DNA from: CAYSDL01 sp964429875
GTDB taxonomy: Bacteria > Fidelibacterota > Marinisomatia > SCGC-AAA003-L08 > D37C17
DNA: 9,709 bases
Assembly (NCBI GenBank): GCA_964429875.1
Contig: CAYSDL010000054.1
Span: forward strand, 1 to 9,709
Direction of reading: 5' to 3'
The translations under genes were made by a program, and so were the position numbers. Positions 1 to 6,101 of the stretch are shown piece after piece. Numbering within the stretch: position 1 is the first letter of the stretch; each line of letters opens with the position of its first letter. The notes below the pieces were generated by a model. The model saw only the letters and a list, made by a program, of their open reading frames with translations. It was not told the origin of the DNA and made no database searches.

Positions 1-1
1 T

Positions 2-304
2 GTTATTGTCATTAATAATAAGGGAGGACAAATATTTTCACAACTTCCTTATGCTGAAAAAAATATAAACAAATTTAATGATTATTGGATTACACCTCCA
101 CAAACAACAATAAAAAATATTGCTTCTCTTTTTAATTTAAAATATTATAAAATGAAAATTATAGATTTGATCAAAAACATAAATAAGATTTCTAGTTATA
201 ATGGAGTTAAAATTATTGAAGTCCCCATTAACCATGTATCAGATATGAAATTTTTAGAATCAGTTGAGAAAAAAATTAATAAAGCTTTTCTCCCTCAGAA
301 GTAG
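2..304 (+). CDS. menD: MenD C-terminal part (5' end outside window)
   Basis: This is the last 100 codons of 2-succinyl-5-enolpyruvyl-6-hydroxy-3-cyclohexene-1-carboxylate synthase, the thiamine-diphosphate enzyme that joins 2-oxoglutarate to isochorismate in menaquinone synthesis. The frame is open from base 2 to TAG at 302-304. The visible part opens with VIVINNKGGQIFSQLPYAE, which matches the NN-GG-IF-LP signature of the C-terminal ThDP-binding domain. It is followed by a TP, then an 'IASLFNLKYY' segment and 'VKIIEVPIN', in the order and spacing I recall for E. coli and B. subtilis MenD. Full-length MenD is about 550 residues, so roughly 80% lies upstream of the window. The last 29 bp overlap the 3' end of the convergent symporter gene. 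Another ThDP enzyme is possible, but the combination of NN-GG-IF and the IE strand fits MenD best. Confidence 0.78.
   Translation, partial: VIVINNKGGQIFSQLPYAEKNINKFNDYWITPPQTTIKNIASLFNLKYYKMKIIDLIKNINKISSYNGVKIIEVPINHVSDMKFLESVEKKINKAFLPQK
266..292. repeat. Inverted repeat inside convergent gene overlap
   Basis: GAGAAAA (266-272) is the exact reverse complement of TTTTCTC (286-292), with a 13-base AT-rich loop. It sits across the 29-bp overlap of menD and the symporter gene, so both messages end in or just past it. It could act as a weak two-way terminator, but neither strand has a U-run after the stem and the stem is AT-rich, so this is only suggestive. Confidence 0.35.
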
Positions 305-1520
305 CAATAACAGCCGCACCTACACTATCACTTGTTACATTAACCATCGTTCTAAACATATCAAGAGGTCTATCAATAGCAAGCATTGCACCAACAATAA
401 TTCCTACTTGCGGATCAGTTAAACCAACTGCTCCTGTAACAATAAATATCATCACAAGACCAGCGCTAGGAATACCTGCTGCTCCGATCGATGCAAGAAG
501 AGCTGTAACAACAATAACTAACTGTTGATCTAATCCCATTGAAACGCCTAACACCTGTGATATAAATAAGACTCCAGCACATTCATAAAGAGCTGTCCCA
601 TCCATATTAATAGTTGCTCCCATTGGTAGTACAAAACTGGAAACTTCATTAGAGACTTTAGCATTTTCTCTTACACATTTTATTGTTACTGGAAGCGTTG
701 CATTTGAAGAACTAGTTGAAAATGCAGTTAGCATAGCAGATGCCATTGCTCTAAAATGTTTAACAGGGTTTACTCTTATTAATAAAAATATAATTATAGG
801 TAAAGTAATAAATAGGTGTATTGAAAGACCAAGAAAAATTGTTGCCATATATTTTGCCAAATTAATGAATATATCAAGTCCTGATGTATATACAGTCTTT
901 GTCATAAGACCCAGAACTCCAATAGGAGCAAACTTTATAATAATTTGAGTAATTTTCATAATAACACTAAATATTGAATCAATCATGTTTTTTAGCAATG
1001 ATGATTTATCTTTATCAATCATATTTAATACAAAACCAAAAAATATTGCAAAGAAAATAATTCCTAGCATATCTCCATTTGCTAAAGCATTAATAGGATT
1101 GGTTGGAATCATTCTGGTTAATATGTCTAACGTAGAGCCTGGAGCCTGAATTTTAGATGGATCAAAACTTGAATTTTCTACTATATTTGCACCTACTCCA
1201 GGTTTTAAAAAATTTGAGAGAAATAACCCTGTAATGATTGCAAGCAGACTAGTTGATAAATAATATAAAAAAGTTTTTAAGCCTATTCTTCCTACCTTTT
1301 TACCTGAACCAATAGATGATACTCCTATTATTATTGAGGTAAAAATAAGTGGCACCATGACCATCTTAAGTAATCTTATAAAAATAGTTCCAAGCAGTGT
1401 TATAAATTGATAAAATGGAGCTATATTAATGGATCCTTCAATATTTTTTAATATAATTCCTAAAATACATCCAACTATCATAGAAATTAATACCTGCCAA
1501 TGTAATTTTAAGTGTTTCAT
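276..1520 (-). CDS. Dicarboxylate/amino acid:cation symporter (DAACS family)
   Basis: This is an inner-membrane secondary transporter of the GltP/DctA/Glt-Ph family (SLC1-like), which takes up acidic amino acids or C4-dicarboxylates with Na+ or H+. At 414 residues it has the family's usual length. Visible marks are the serine-rich hairpin HP1 (STSSSNATLPVT, about residues 268-279), the NMDGT cation-site motif in TM7 (305-309), HP2 with GAAGIPSAG (346-354), and TM8 with DMFRTMVNVTSD (387-398). The last carries the Asp, Arg (R390), Thr and Asn that bind substrate in Glt-Ph. The arginine points to an acidic substrate (Glu, Asp or a dicarboxylate); which one cannot be read from sequence. The ATG at 1518-1520 has AAAGGA (complement of 1526-1531) six bases upstream. 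It is the last gene of the alkB unit, 13 bp after the barrel gene. Its final 29 bp overlap menD tail to tail. Confidence 0.93.
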   Translation of the reverse strand: MKHLKLHWQVLISMIVGCILGIILKNIEGSINIAPFYQFITLLGTIFIRLLKMVMVPLIFTSIIIGVSSIGSGKKVGRIGLKTFLYYLSTSLLAIITGLFLSNFLKPGVGANIVENSSFDPSKIQAPGSTLDILTRMIPTNPINALANGDMLGIIFFAIFFGFVLNMIDKDKSSLLKNMIDSIFSVIMKITQIIIKFAPIGVLGLMTKTVYTSGLDIFINLAKYMATIFLGLSIHLFITLPIIIFLLIRVNPVKHFRAMASAMLTAFSTSSSNATLPVTIKCVRENAKVSNEVSSFVLPMGATINMDGTALYECAGVLFISQVLGVSMGLDQQLVIVVTALLASIGAAGIPSAGLVMIFIVTGAVGLTDPQVGIIVGAMLAIDRPLDMFRTMVNVTSDSVGAAVIATSEGEKLY

Positions 1521-1533
1521 CTAATTCCTTTTA

Positions 1534-2157
1534 TTAGTTTGTTTTAAAACCATAAATAACGGAGAATCCAATCTTTTCATATTTCATATCAAGCGTTGTA
1601 CTCTCTAAATCGATCGTCTCTCCAATATTAGATCCAAGAAATGGGCTACTGGGGACGCTATATGAAGCTGAATATGTTTTTTCAAATAGATTATAATAAC
1701 TCTTAGTTATTGCAAGGGATAAATTTTCAGTTACAGCGTATTCAATTCCCATTGTTAATAAAGAACCCATATCTAAAATAAAATCTTTCTGTTCAGTATT
1801 TAATGCTGTTAAACCTACAGAGCAATTTAACATTAGTTTATCAGTTAAACCGATAAGTGGTTTTAAATAAAGTGCATGAAGAGAAATATTAACATCAGAT
1901 CGTCTTCCAACCATAAACTCTCCACCACCAAAAAGATAAAGATCTATCCCATCAACTATTCCTCCTCTTGTTATCATATGTTCATAAGCAATATTTATAC
2001 CAGCTTTAGTATCGAACTTATAATTGTGAATTAATTGATTGTTTTCATCATACAAAGGAACAGTAAATTCTCCAGGAGGATCAAATGTTGTTGAAATCCT
2101 TGAAAAACTAATCGGAAATACACTTGAAATTGTGAGTATGATTAATAAATATCTCAT
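1534..2157 (-). CDS. Predicted small outer-membrane beta-barrel protein
   Basis: I do not recognise this 207-residue protein by name. It begins with a short basic n-region and a hydrophobic stretch (MRYLLIILTISSVF), a probable signal peptide cut near residue 19. The remainder alternates polar and hydrophobic residues in strand-like blocks (for example KAGINIAYEHM, MTMGIEYAV-like at 134-142, IGFSVIYGF at the end) separated by polar, Asp/Ser-rich turns. The length suits an 8-strand barrel such as the OmpW/AlkL or OmpX size class, but I see no family motif. The gene starts one base after the alkB stop (TAA-A-ATG), and AAGGA inside the end of alkB serves as ribosome-binding site, so the two are almost surely co-translated. 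Its place between alkB and a transporter makes a role in substrate entry plausible; this is inference. A periplasmic beta-rich protein is the main alternative. Confidence 0.7.
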   Translation of the reverse strand: MRYLLIILTISSVFPISFSRISTTFDPPGEFTVPLYDENNQLIHNYKFDTKAGINIAYEHMITRGGIVDGIDLYLFGGGEFMVGRRSDVNISLHALYLKPLIGLTDKLMLNCSVGLTALNTEQKDFILDMGSLLTMGIEYAVTENLSLAITKSYYNLFEKTYSASYSVPSSPFLGSNIGETIDLESTTLDMKYEKIGFSVIYGFKTN

Positions 2158-2158
2158 T

Positions 2159-3286
2159 TTATAACGTTCCTTGGCCTAAAATTTCTTTTTCCTTTTCACT
2201 TGCAAAATTTTGGTCCCATTCAGCTAATTTTGGTCTCATCATTTTCTTAAATAATAAAGGGGAAAAAAAGGCTATATATAGGCAGTGTAAATATCCATAG
2301 GGTAAGGTTGGAGCATCAGGATACGACTTCAGCTCCCAATATCTCAAACTTGCTTTTTCATGATGAGAGGAATGTCTATTTAAATTATACAGTAGAGAAG
2401 AACTTAAAACATGATTAGAATTCCACGAATGCCTTGGCATAACAGGCTCTCCTGGAACCCTTACAAGTCCATAATGCTCAATAAAATTTATAGTTTCAAG
2501 ATAAGATTTAGCTATAAAGGCCCAGAATATAAAAATTAACAAACCCATATAACTACCTATAGAAAATGCTATAAAGCAGAGAAATAGACTACGTATATAA
2601 CCTAGAATCATTTTATTTTTATAAGAAAAGGGGAAAGATGATGCTCTTTTAAGGCGATCCAGCTCTATTCTCCATGCATCTTTATGCGCTTTTATTGTTC
2701 CTCTTATAATAAACATATACAGACTCTCATTTCTAGATGCTGTAGCAGGATCATCTTTTAACCCTACATTTTTGTGGTGTCCATATACATGCTCTACAGC
2801 AAACGTACAATCCCAGGATAATGCAAGTAACCAATTTCCAACAAACATATCAAATTTTTCTCTTTTTCTATGAGTTAATTCATGCCCTACATTAGTGCCC
2901 ATTGTTGATATGTGAAGCGGAATTGCATATAAAATCAATGCAAACATATCTGCGTAAGTTGTATTTATTCTTGATTGCATAATATCAATATTGAAATAAC
3001 TCCACAAGGATATATACCATGAAGGGTTATAATCAGTTAGTACAAATATTGAAAGAGATAGCAAAATATATAATAAAGGAAGATTAATATAAAGCGCAAG
3101 ATTTAGAATACTTGGAATAGGATTTTCAATAAGTTCACCATCCTGTTTTAAAAAGCTATCTCCCAATGCAACTAAAACATCAAAGGCAATAATAAAAGCA
3201 ATTGGATAATAATTTCCCTTTAATACTGAATAAATAGCCACCAGTAAAATAAATGGAGATAGAAAGTATCTTAGATGTTTAATCAT
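2159..3286 (-). CDS. alkB: AlkB-type alkane 1-monooxygenase homolog
   Basis: This is an integral-membrane non-haem diiron hydroxylase of the fatty-acid-desaturase superfamily. AlkB enzymes oxidise the terminal carbon of alkanes to 1-alkanols using O2 and electrons from rubredoxin. All the histidine motifs are present: HELTH (135-139), EHVYGHH (165-171), NFIEHYGL with the HYG motif (267-274) and RHSSHH (304-309). The flanking signatures DDPATA (178-183), HSWNSNH (286-292) and PTLPYGY (326-332) also match AlkB, down to the 'PKLAEW' near the C-terminus. Several hydrophobic segments precede box 1 (about 7-40, 60-84, 112-130) and others lie between boxes 2 and HYG. It has 375 residues against about 400 in Pseudomonas putida AlkB, with no fused rubredoxin. 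Box 3 reads RHSSHH where the P. putida form is RHSDHH. It is first in a three-gene unit and lacks a Shine-Dalgarno before its ATG. Substrate and chain length are unknown; a related hydroxylase with another alkyl substrate is the alternative. Confidence 0.92.
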   Translation of the reverse strand: MIKHLRYFLSPFILLVAIYSVLKGNYYPIAFIIAFDVLVALGDSFLKQDGELIENPIPSILNLALYINLPLLYILLSLSIFVLTDYNPSWYISLWSYFNIDIMQSRINTTYADMFALILYAIPLHISTMGTNVGHELTHRKREKFDMFVGNWLLALSWDCTFAVEHVYGHHKNVGLKDDPATASRNESLYMFIIRGTIKAHKDAWRIELDRLKRASSFPFSYKNKMILGYIRSLFLCFIAFSIGSYMGLLIFIFWAFIAKSYLETINFIEHYGLVRVPGEPVMPRHSWNSNHVLSSSLLYNLNRHSSHHEKASLRYWELKSYPDAPTLPYGYLHCLYIAFFSPLLFKKMMRPKLAEWDQNFASEKEKEILGQGTL

Positions 3287-3306
3287 AATAATAAATTTAA
3301 TACTTA

Positions 3307-3312
3307 ATAATA
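3307..3312 (-). promoter_or_regulatory. Candidate -10 element for the alkB unit
   Basis: On the minus strand TATTAT lies about 20 bases before the alkB ATG, which would give a leader of about 14 nt with no ribosome-binding site. A -35 element would fall inside the terminator of the preceding gene, and I see no good match there. The terminator just upstream implies that the unit needs its own promoter, but read-through remains possible. Confidence 0.3.
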
Positions 3313-3324
3313 CTGAGGGGAAAT

Positions 3325-3360
3325 AAAAAAGGCTCCAATTTACGAATTGAAGCCTTTTTT
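3325..3360 (-). terminator. Rho-independent terminator of the outer-membrane protein gene
   Basis: A 16-bp stem (arms 3325-3340 and 3345-3360) with a four-base loop begins 27 bases after the stop codon at 3388. The core AGGCTTCAATT pairs with AATTGGAGCCT on the minus-strand RNA, where the one irregular position is a G-U pair. On the plus strand the same position is an A-C mismatch, which shows that the minus strand is the working direction. U6-A-UUU follows on the minus RNA. It closes the message of the gene at 3388-4305 and separates it from alkB. Confidence 0.9.
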
Positions 3361-3387
3361 ATTTTTTAAACGTTTAGTCTTCTTATA

Positions 3388-4305
3388 TTAGAAACTATAA
3401 GTAAGAGTAATACCTGTATCTGTTAGACCACCACCGTCATGGTTATTACCAGTAATTGTTCCAACTGGATCTTGCAATAGACTTGATGAAACAGTCATAT
3501 CAGCAGTTAAACCACCCCAGTTAAAACCAAGACCCCAGGCAAATTCATCCTCTGTACCACCTGTTGCACACCCAGTTGCTTCACAAGATAATACATATCC
3601 CCAGTTATAACCAGCTCTTAATGTAGCCCAGTCAGTTAAGTTAGCTTCAGCACCAATAGTAGCTGTTTGTATGACACCACCAGCATCACCGCCAGCATAG
3701 AGCATTCCCCATGCAAACATTACATCAGCACCACCAGCATCCATATGAGAGAACATGTCTGCAGAAAACGATAGATCATCTGCCATTAAATCACCAGAAC
3801 TAACAACTGCATTATCAAAGATCCAAAAACCACAGTCTTTTCTCCAGTTTGCGTATAATGAAGCATCGCCTTCTTCAGGTGACCAATAGTGAACACCTAC
3901 TTCACCAAAGCTAAAGTTTCCACCCCAGCTTATACCCATATCACTACCAGCATCACCGCCTTCCATACCAACGATAACACCCATATCACCATTACCCCAG
4001 GCCATGTTAACCCAATCACCAGCACCATCTTCTGATGCGTAATTGAATCCCCATGCTGTGCCATCTTTATTAATTAATATAGATGCACTGCCTGTATCTT
4101 CATTTGCACAATCGGCGTCATCACAACCGACACCATTAAATTGTAGAAATGAGTGATTATTTACTTGCGCTGGGAAAGCCGCAATGTTTGCTTCGTCGCC
4201 AGGCCAAAATGCTGCGTTACCACCTAGAGCATCAATTCTTTGGTCGCTGGCAAATAATGCTGCACAAAAAGTTACAGCAGTTAGGATTTTAGTTACATTC
4301 TTCAT
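3388..4305 (-). CDS. Abundant-type outer-membrane beta-barrel protein
   Basis: This is a 305-residue exported protein that I cannot assign to a named family. The signal peptide MKNVTKILTAVTFCAALFA is followed by a mature start at SDQRIDALGG. The rest is rich in Gly, Asp, Trp and aromatic residues in strand-turn order, and it ends in LTYSF. The terminal Phe is typical of BAM-assembled outer-membrane barrels. It is strikingly acidic and holds two CX4C pairs (C61/C66 and C241/C246) plus C158. I place the start at the ATG at 4303-4305 because it gives a clean signal peptide and has AAGGAG ten bases upstream. The frame stays open to 4389, but that extension is a basic, lysine-rich stretch that would spoil the signal. 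It is a single-gene unit with its own leader and terminator. Its codons look more GC-rich than its neighbours', as expected for high expression. It may be a porin or a surface protein of a marine lineage; similar N-termini occur, as I recall, in Marinimicrobia. Confidence 0.82.
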   Translation of the reverse strand: MKNVTKILTAVTFCAALFASDQRIDALGGNAAFWPGDEANIAAFPAQVNNHSFLQFNGVGCDDADCANEDTGSASILINKDGTAWGFNYASEDGAGDWVNMAWGNGDMGVIVGMEGGDAGSDMGISWGGNFSFGEVGVHYWSPEEGDASLYANWRKDCGFWIFDNAVVSSGDLMADDLSFSADMFSHMDAGGADVMFAWGMLYAGGDAGGVIQTATIGAEANLTDWATLRAGYNWGYVLSCEATGCATGGTEDEFAWGLGFNWGGLTADMTVSSSLLQDPVGTITGNNHDGGGLTDTGITLTYSF

Positions 4306-4315
4306 GTATGTTTTT

Positions 4316-4321
4316 CTCCTT
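4316..4321 (-). promoter_or_regulatory. Ribosome-binding site fixing the outer-membrane protein start
   Basis: AAGGAG on the minus strand ends ten bases before the ATG at 4305. It decides between this start and the longer open frame beginning at 4389, which has no such site. The tract between it and the leader hairpin is almost all A with a few G, hence unstructured and open to ribosomes. Confidence 0.75.
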
Positions 4322-4346
4322 GTTTTCTTTTTTTTTCTTTTTAACC

Positions 4347-4410
4347 TGTGGTCATATGCGTTTAAAATAAAACATATAAACACAAACAAATCAGGTTATA
4401 TACGACCACA
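4347..4410 (-). promoter_or_regulatory. Leader hairpin with an alternative pairing
   Basis: In the minus-strand RNA, UGUGGUCGUAU (from 4410-4400) pairs with AUAUGACCACA (from 4357-4347). This makes an 11-bp stem with one G-U pair around a loop of 42 nt. The same position would be an A-C mismatch in plus-strand RNA, so the structure belongs to the leader of the outer-membrane protein gene. AACCUG in the loop (4397-4392) can also pair with CAGGUU (4348-4343), which shares two bases with the 3' arm of the stem, so the two pairings compete. There is no U-run after it, so it is not an ordinary terminator. It may be a regulatory or stabilising 5' UTR element, or simply a DNA operator. Confidence 0.5.
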
Positions 4411-4441
4411 AATCTGTAAAGTTCCAATCTTTTTATTCCAG

Positions 4442-4509
4442 GGGTTCATTTTTTCGTTCACTTCGGTATGCGGTAAAAATACTGTGCGTTAATTGGCCTT
4501 GATGAACCC
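4442..4509 (-). promoter_or_regulatory. Leader inverted repeat enclosing 52 nt
   Basis: GGGTTCAT (4442-4449) and ATGAACCC (4502-4509) are perfect reverse complements. On the minus-strand RNA they would close a domain of 52 nt that contains a small possible inner stem (GUAU/AUAC with CAC/GUG outside it). If the promoter at 4522-4551 is real, this arm starts only a few bases after the transcription start. I compared the enclosed sequence from memory with the glutamine riboswitch and found no GGAAGUA-type core. No known class fits. Confidence 0.4.
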
Positions 4510-4521
4510 TAATTCTTAAAT

Positions 4522-4551
4522 ATATTACACATCTCTAGATATCTATTACAA
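4522..4551 (-). promoter_or_regulatory. Candidate sigma-70-like promoter of the outer-membrane protein gene
   Basis: The minus strand reads TTGTAA, 18 bases, TAATAT, giving a predicted start near 4515 and a leader of about 210 nt. The spacing is acceptable and both hexamers are close to consensus, but the region is AT-rich, where such matches arise by chance. A weaker alternative with TTGGAA and TATATA about 19 bases apart lies nearer the gene (roughly 4395-4426) and would start transcription inside the leader hairpin. Confidence 0.4.
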
Positions 4552-4628
4552 GCATTTAATGTATTACTTTAAGTGTTTTATCAATTTTGTCTATTAAGTT
4601 ACTGATATACAATTACTTATATTTAATT

Positions 4629-6101
4629 TTATCTATAAAGTATATTTACAATTTTTTTCAGCATGTCTTCAATAAACCTTGGTCTTCCAAACCACCATGG
4701 CTCGTTAATAAAATTAAATCTATTAACCACTACACTTTTAGTTCTACAAAGAGCTTTAAGGCCCTCTTCCCCATGGGATTTTCCAATGCCACTAAACCCT
4801 TCTCCACCAAAAGGAAGAGAGGCAATTCCATAATGAGTTAATACATCATTTACTGATACATTGCCTGTTTTAATACTAGAGACTATATTAGAAATTCTTT
4901 TTTTATTCTTTCCAAATATACTTGCACTTAGCCCATAGCCTGTTTTATGCAGCATATTCATAAGATCTCTTTCTTCATTAAAAGGCCTAATCGTTAAAAC
5001 AGGACCAAATGTTTCTTCATTTACAACTCTTGAATCTTCAGGGGGATTGACAATTAATGTTGGAGCAACATATTTATCTCTATCTATACTCTTTCCCTCA
5101 ACAATTTGACACGCTGATTTTGCCTCATCAATATGTATTTTAACTTTCTTCATAGTCTCAGCAACAATCATTGGGCCAAGATCATCTTCAGCATCCTTCC
5201 CTGATGAAATAGACTTTACTCTTTTACTCATAACATCAACAAACTTATCAAAAATCTTGTTTTCTACAAAAATTTCTTCTGTTGAAATACATGTTTGCCC
5301 AGCATTACTAAGACCACCAAAAGCTGCTGATTCAACTGCTCTTTTAATATTTGCATCTTCTAGGACAATCATAGGGTCTTTCCCCCCAAGTTCAAGAATA
5401 ACAGGCTTTAATTGAGATGCACATTTTTCAGCTATAATTTTTCCAACCTTCGTGCTCCCAGTAAAACAAACAATATCTATTTTTTTTGATTCAACTATCA
5501 TGTTACCTAGACTGCCCGCACCATTAACTATTTGAAAAGCATCTTTATATCCAATATATTCGTCCCATATTTTTTTTGCAATCTTTGGAGTTAAAGGAGT
5601 ATGCTCTGATGGTTTTAAAATAACATTATTCCCAGCAATAAGCGCTTCTATAGATGAAATAATTGGCGTAGCTAATGGGTAATTCCAAGGGGAAATAACA
5701 CCAGCAACGCCCAAAGGTTCATATACAACATATGATTTTTTATTTTTCATAAGGCCTGAATTTCGATTATCTTTTTTTAATGACCTTCTTGCAATTTTTG
5801 GAATTTGCTTAAAATGTTCTAAAACCGTGAAATATTCTATGAATACATCAAAATCTTTTTTTCCTGTTTCACTTTCTAAAACATCTTGAATTTTTTTGCC
5901 ATTTTTTGCAATAGCTTTTCTATACTTATTAATAAGGGTGCAACGTTTTTTTAGACTAAGGGATGACCAGTCTTTATAATCATGTGACTTATTTATCACT
6001 TGATCAAAATCTTTTTCAGATGTCACCTTAACTCTCCCGACCTCTTTTAAAGAGGCTGGATTTAAAACAATGATTTCATTATTTTCAATTCTCATACTCA
6101 T
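4629..6101 (-). CDS. NAD(P)-dependent aldehyde dehydrogenase
   Basis: This is a soluble aldehyde dehydrogenase of the large ALDH superfamily, oxidising an aldehyde to a carboxylate with NAD+ or NADP+. At 490 residues it has normal length. All key sites are visible: PWNYP with the catalytic Asn (N140), KPSEHTPLTP binding cofactor (163-172), FTGSTKVG (213-220), LELGGKDP with the general-base Glu (E237), GQTC with the catalytic Cys (C271), EETFGPV (362-368), and PFGGEGFSGIGKSHGEEG (430-447). The C-terminus ends in a Trp/Phe-rich then basic segment (about 468-490), seen in some fatty-aldehyde-type enzymes and possibly helping membrane contact. The ATG at 6099-6101 overlaps the hydrolase stop as ATGA, and AAGGAAA lies about 12 bases upstream, so it is translationally coupled. 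A fatty-aldehyde substrate would fit the nearby alkB, but succinate semialdehyde, aromatic or betaine aldehydes cannot be excluded. Confidence 0.95.
   Translation of the reverse strand: MSMRIENNEIIVLNPASLKEVGRVKVTSEKDFDQVINKSHDYKDWSSLSLKKRCTLINKYRKAIAKNGKKIQDVLESETGKKDFDVFIEYFTVLEHFKQIPKIARRSLKKDNRNSGLMKNKKSYVVYEPLGVAGVISPWNYPLATPIISSIEALIAGNNVILKPSEHTPLTPKIAKKIWDEYIGYKDAFQIVNGAGSLGNMIVESKKIDIVCFTGSTKVGKIIAEKCASQLKPVILELGGKDPMIVLEDANIKRAVESAAFGGLSNAGQTCISTEEIFVENKIFDKFVDVMSKRVKSISSGKDAEDDLGPMIVAETMKKVKIHIDEAKSACQIVEGKSIDRDKYVAPTLIVNPPEDSRVVNEETFGPVLTIRPFNEERDLMNMLHKTGYGLSASIFGKNKKRISNIVSSIKTGNVSVNDVLTHYGIASLPFGGEGFSGIGKSHGEEGLKALCRTKSVVVNRFNFINEPWWFGRPRFIEDMLKKIVNILYR

Larger units (their letters stand above)
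4306..4628. other. Intergenic region upstream of the outer-membrane protein gene
   Basis: These 323 bases lie between the aldehyde dehydrogenase stop and the outer-membrane protein start. They hold the ribosome-binding site, a purine tract, the two inverted repeats and the candidate promoter listed separately. The part at 4552-4628, just after the dehydrogenase stop, is very AT-rich with no GC-rich hairpin. I therefore see no intrinsic terminator for the dehydrogenase unit, and read-through into the leader is possible. Short open frames on the plus strand here have no coding character. Confidence 0.7.

Noticed and set aside
4306..4389. N-terminal extension of the outer-membrane protein frame to the ATG at 4389
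   Set aside because: It adds a lysine/arginine-rich stretch before a clean signal peptide, has no ribosome-binding site and runs through the leader hairpin. AAGGAG before 4305 marks the true start.
4184..4492. Plus-strand open frame opposite the outer-membrane protein start and leader
   Set aside because: It is antisense to a gene with clear signal peptide and start, and its product is low-complexity with no recognisable motif.
4442..4509. Glutamine riboswitch or other known leader RNA
   Set aside because: A fragment (CCGAAG...GAACG) recalled the glnA motif, but the GGAAGUA core and the expected stem order are absent.
4587..4841. Plus-strand open frame opposite the end of the aldehyde dehydrogenase
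   Set aside because: Most of it is the reverse strand of conserved dehydrogenase sequence; no ribosome-binding site or coding character.
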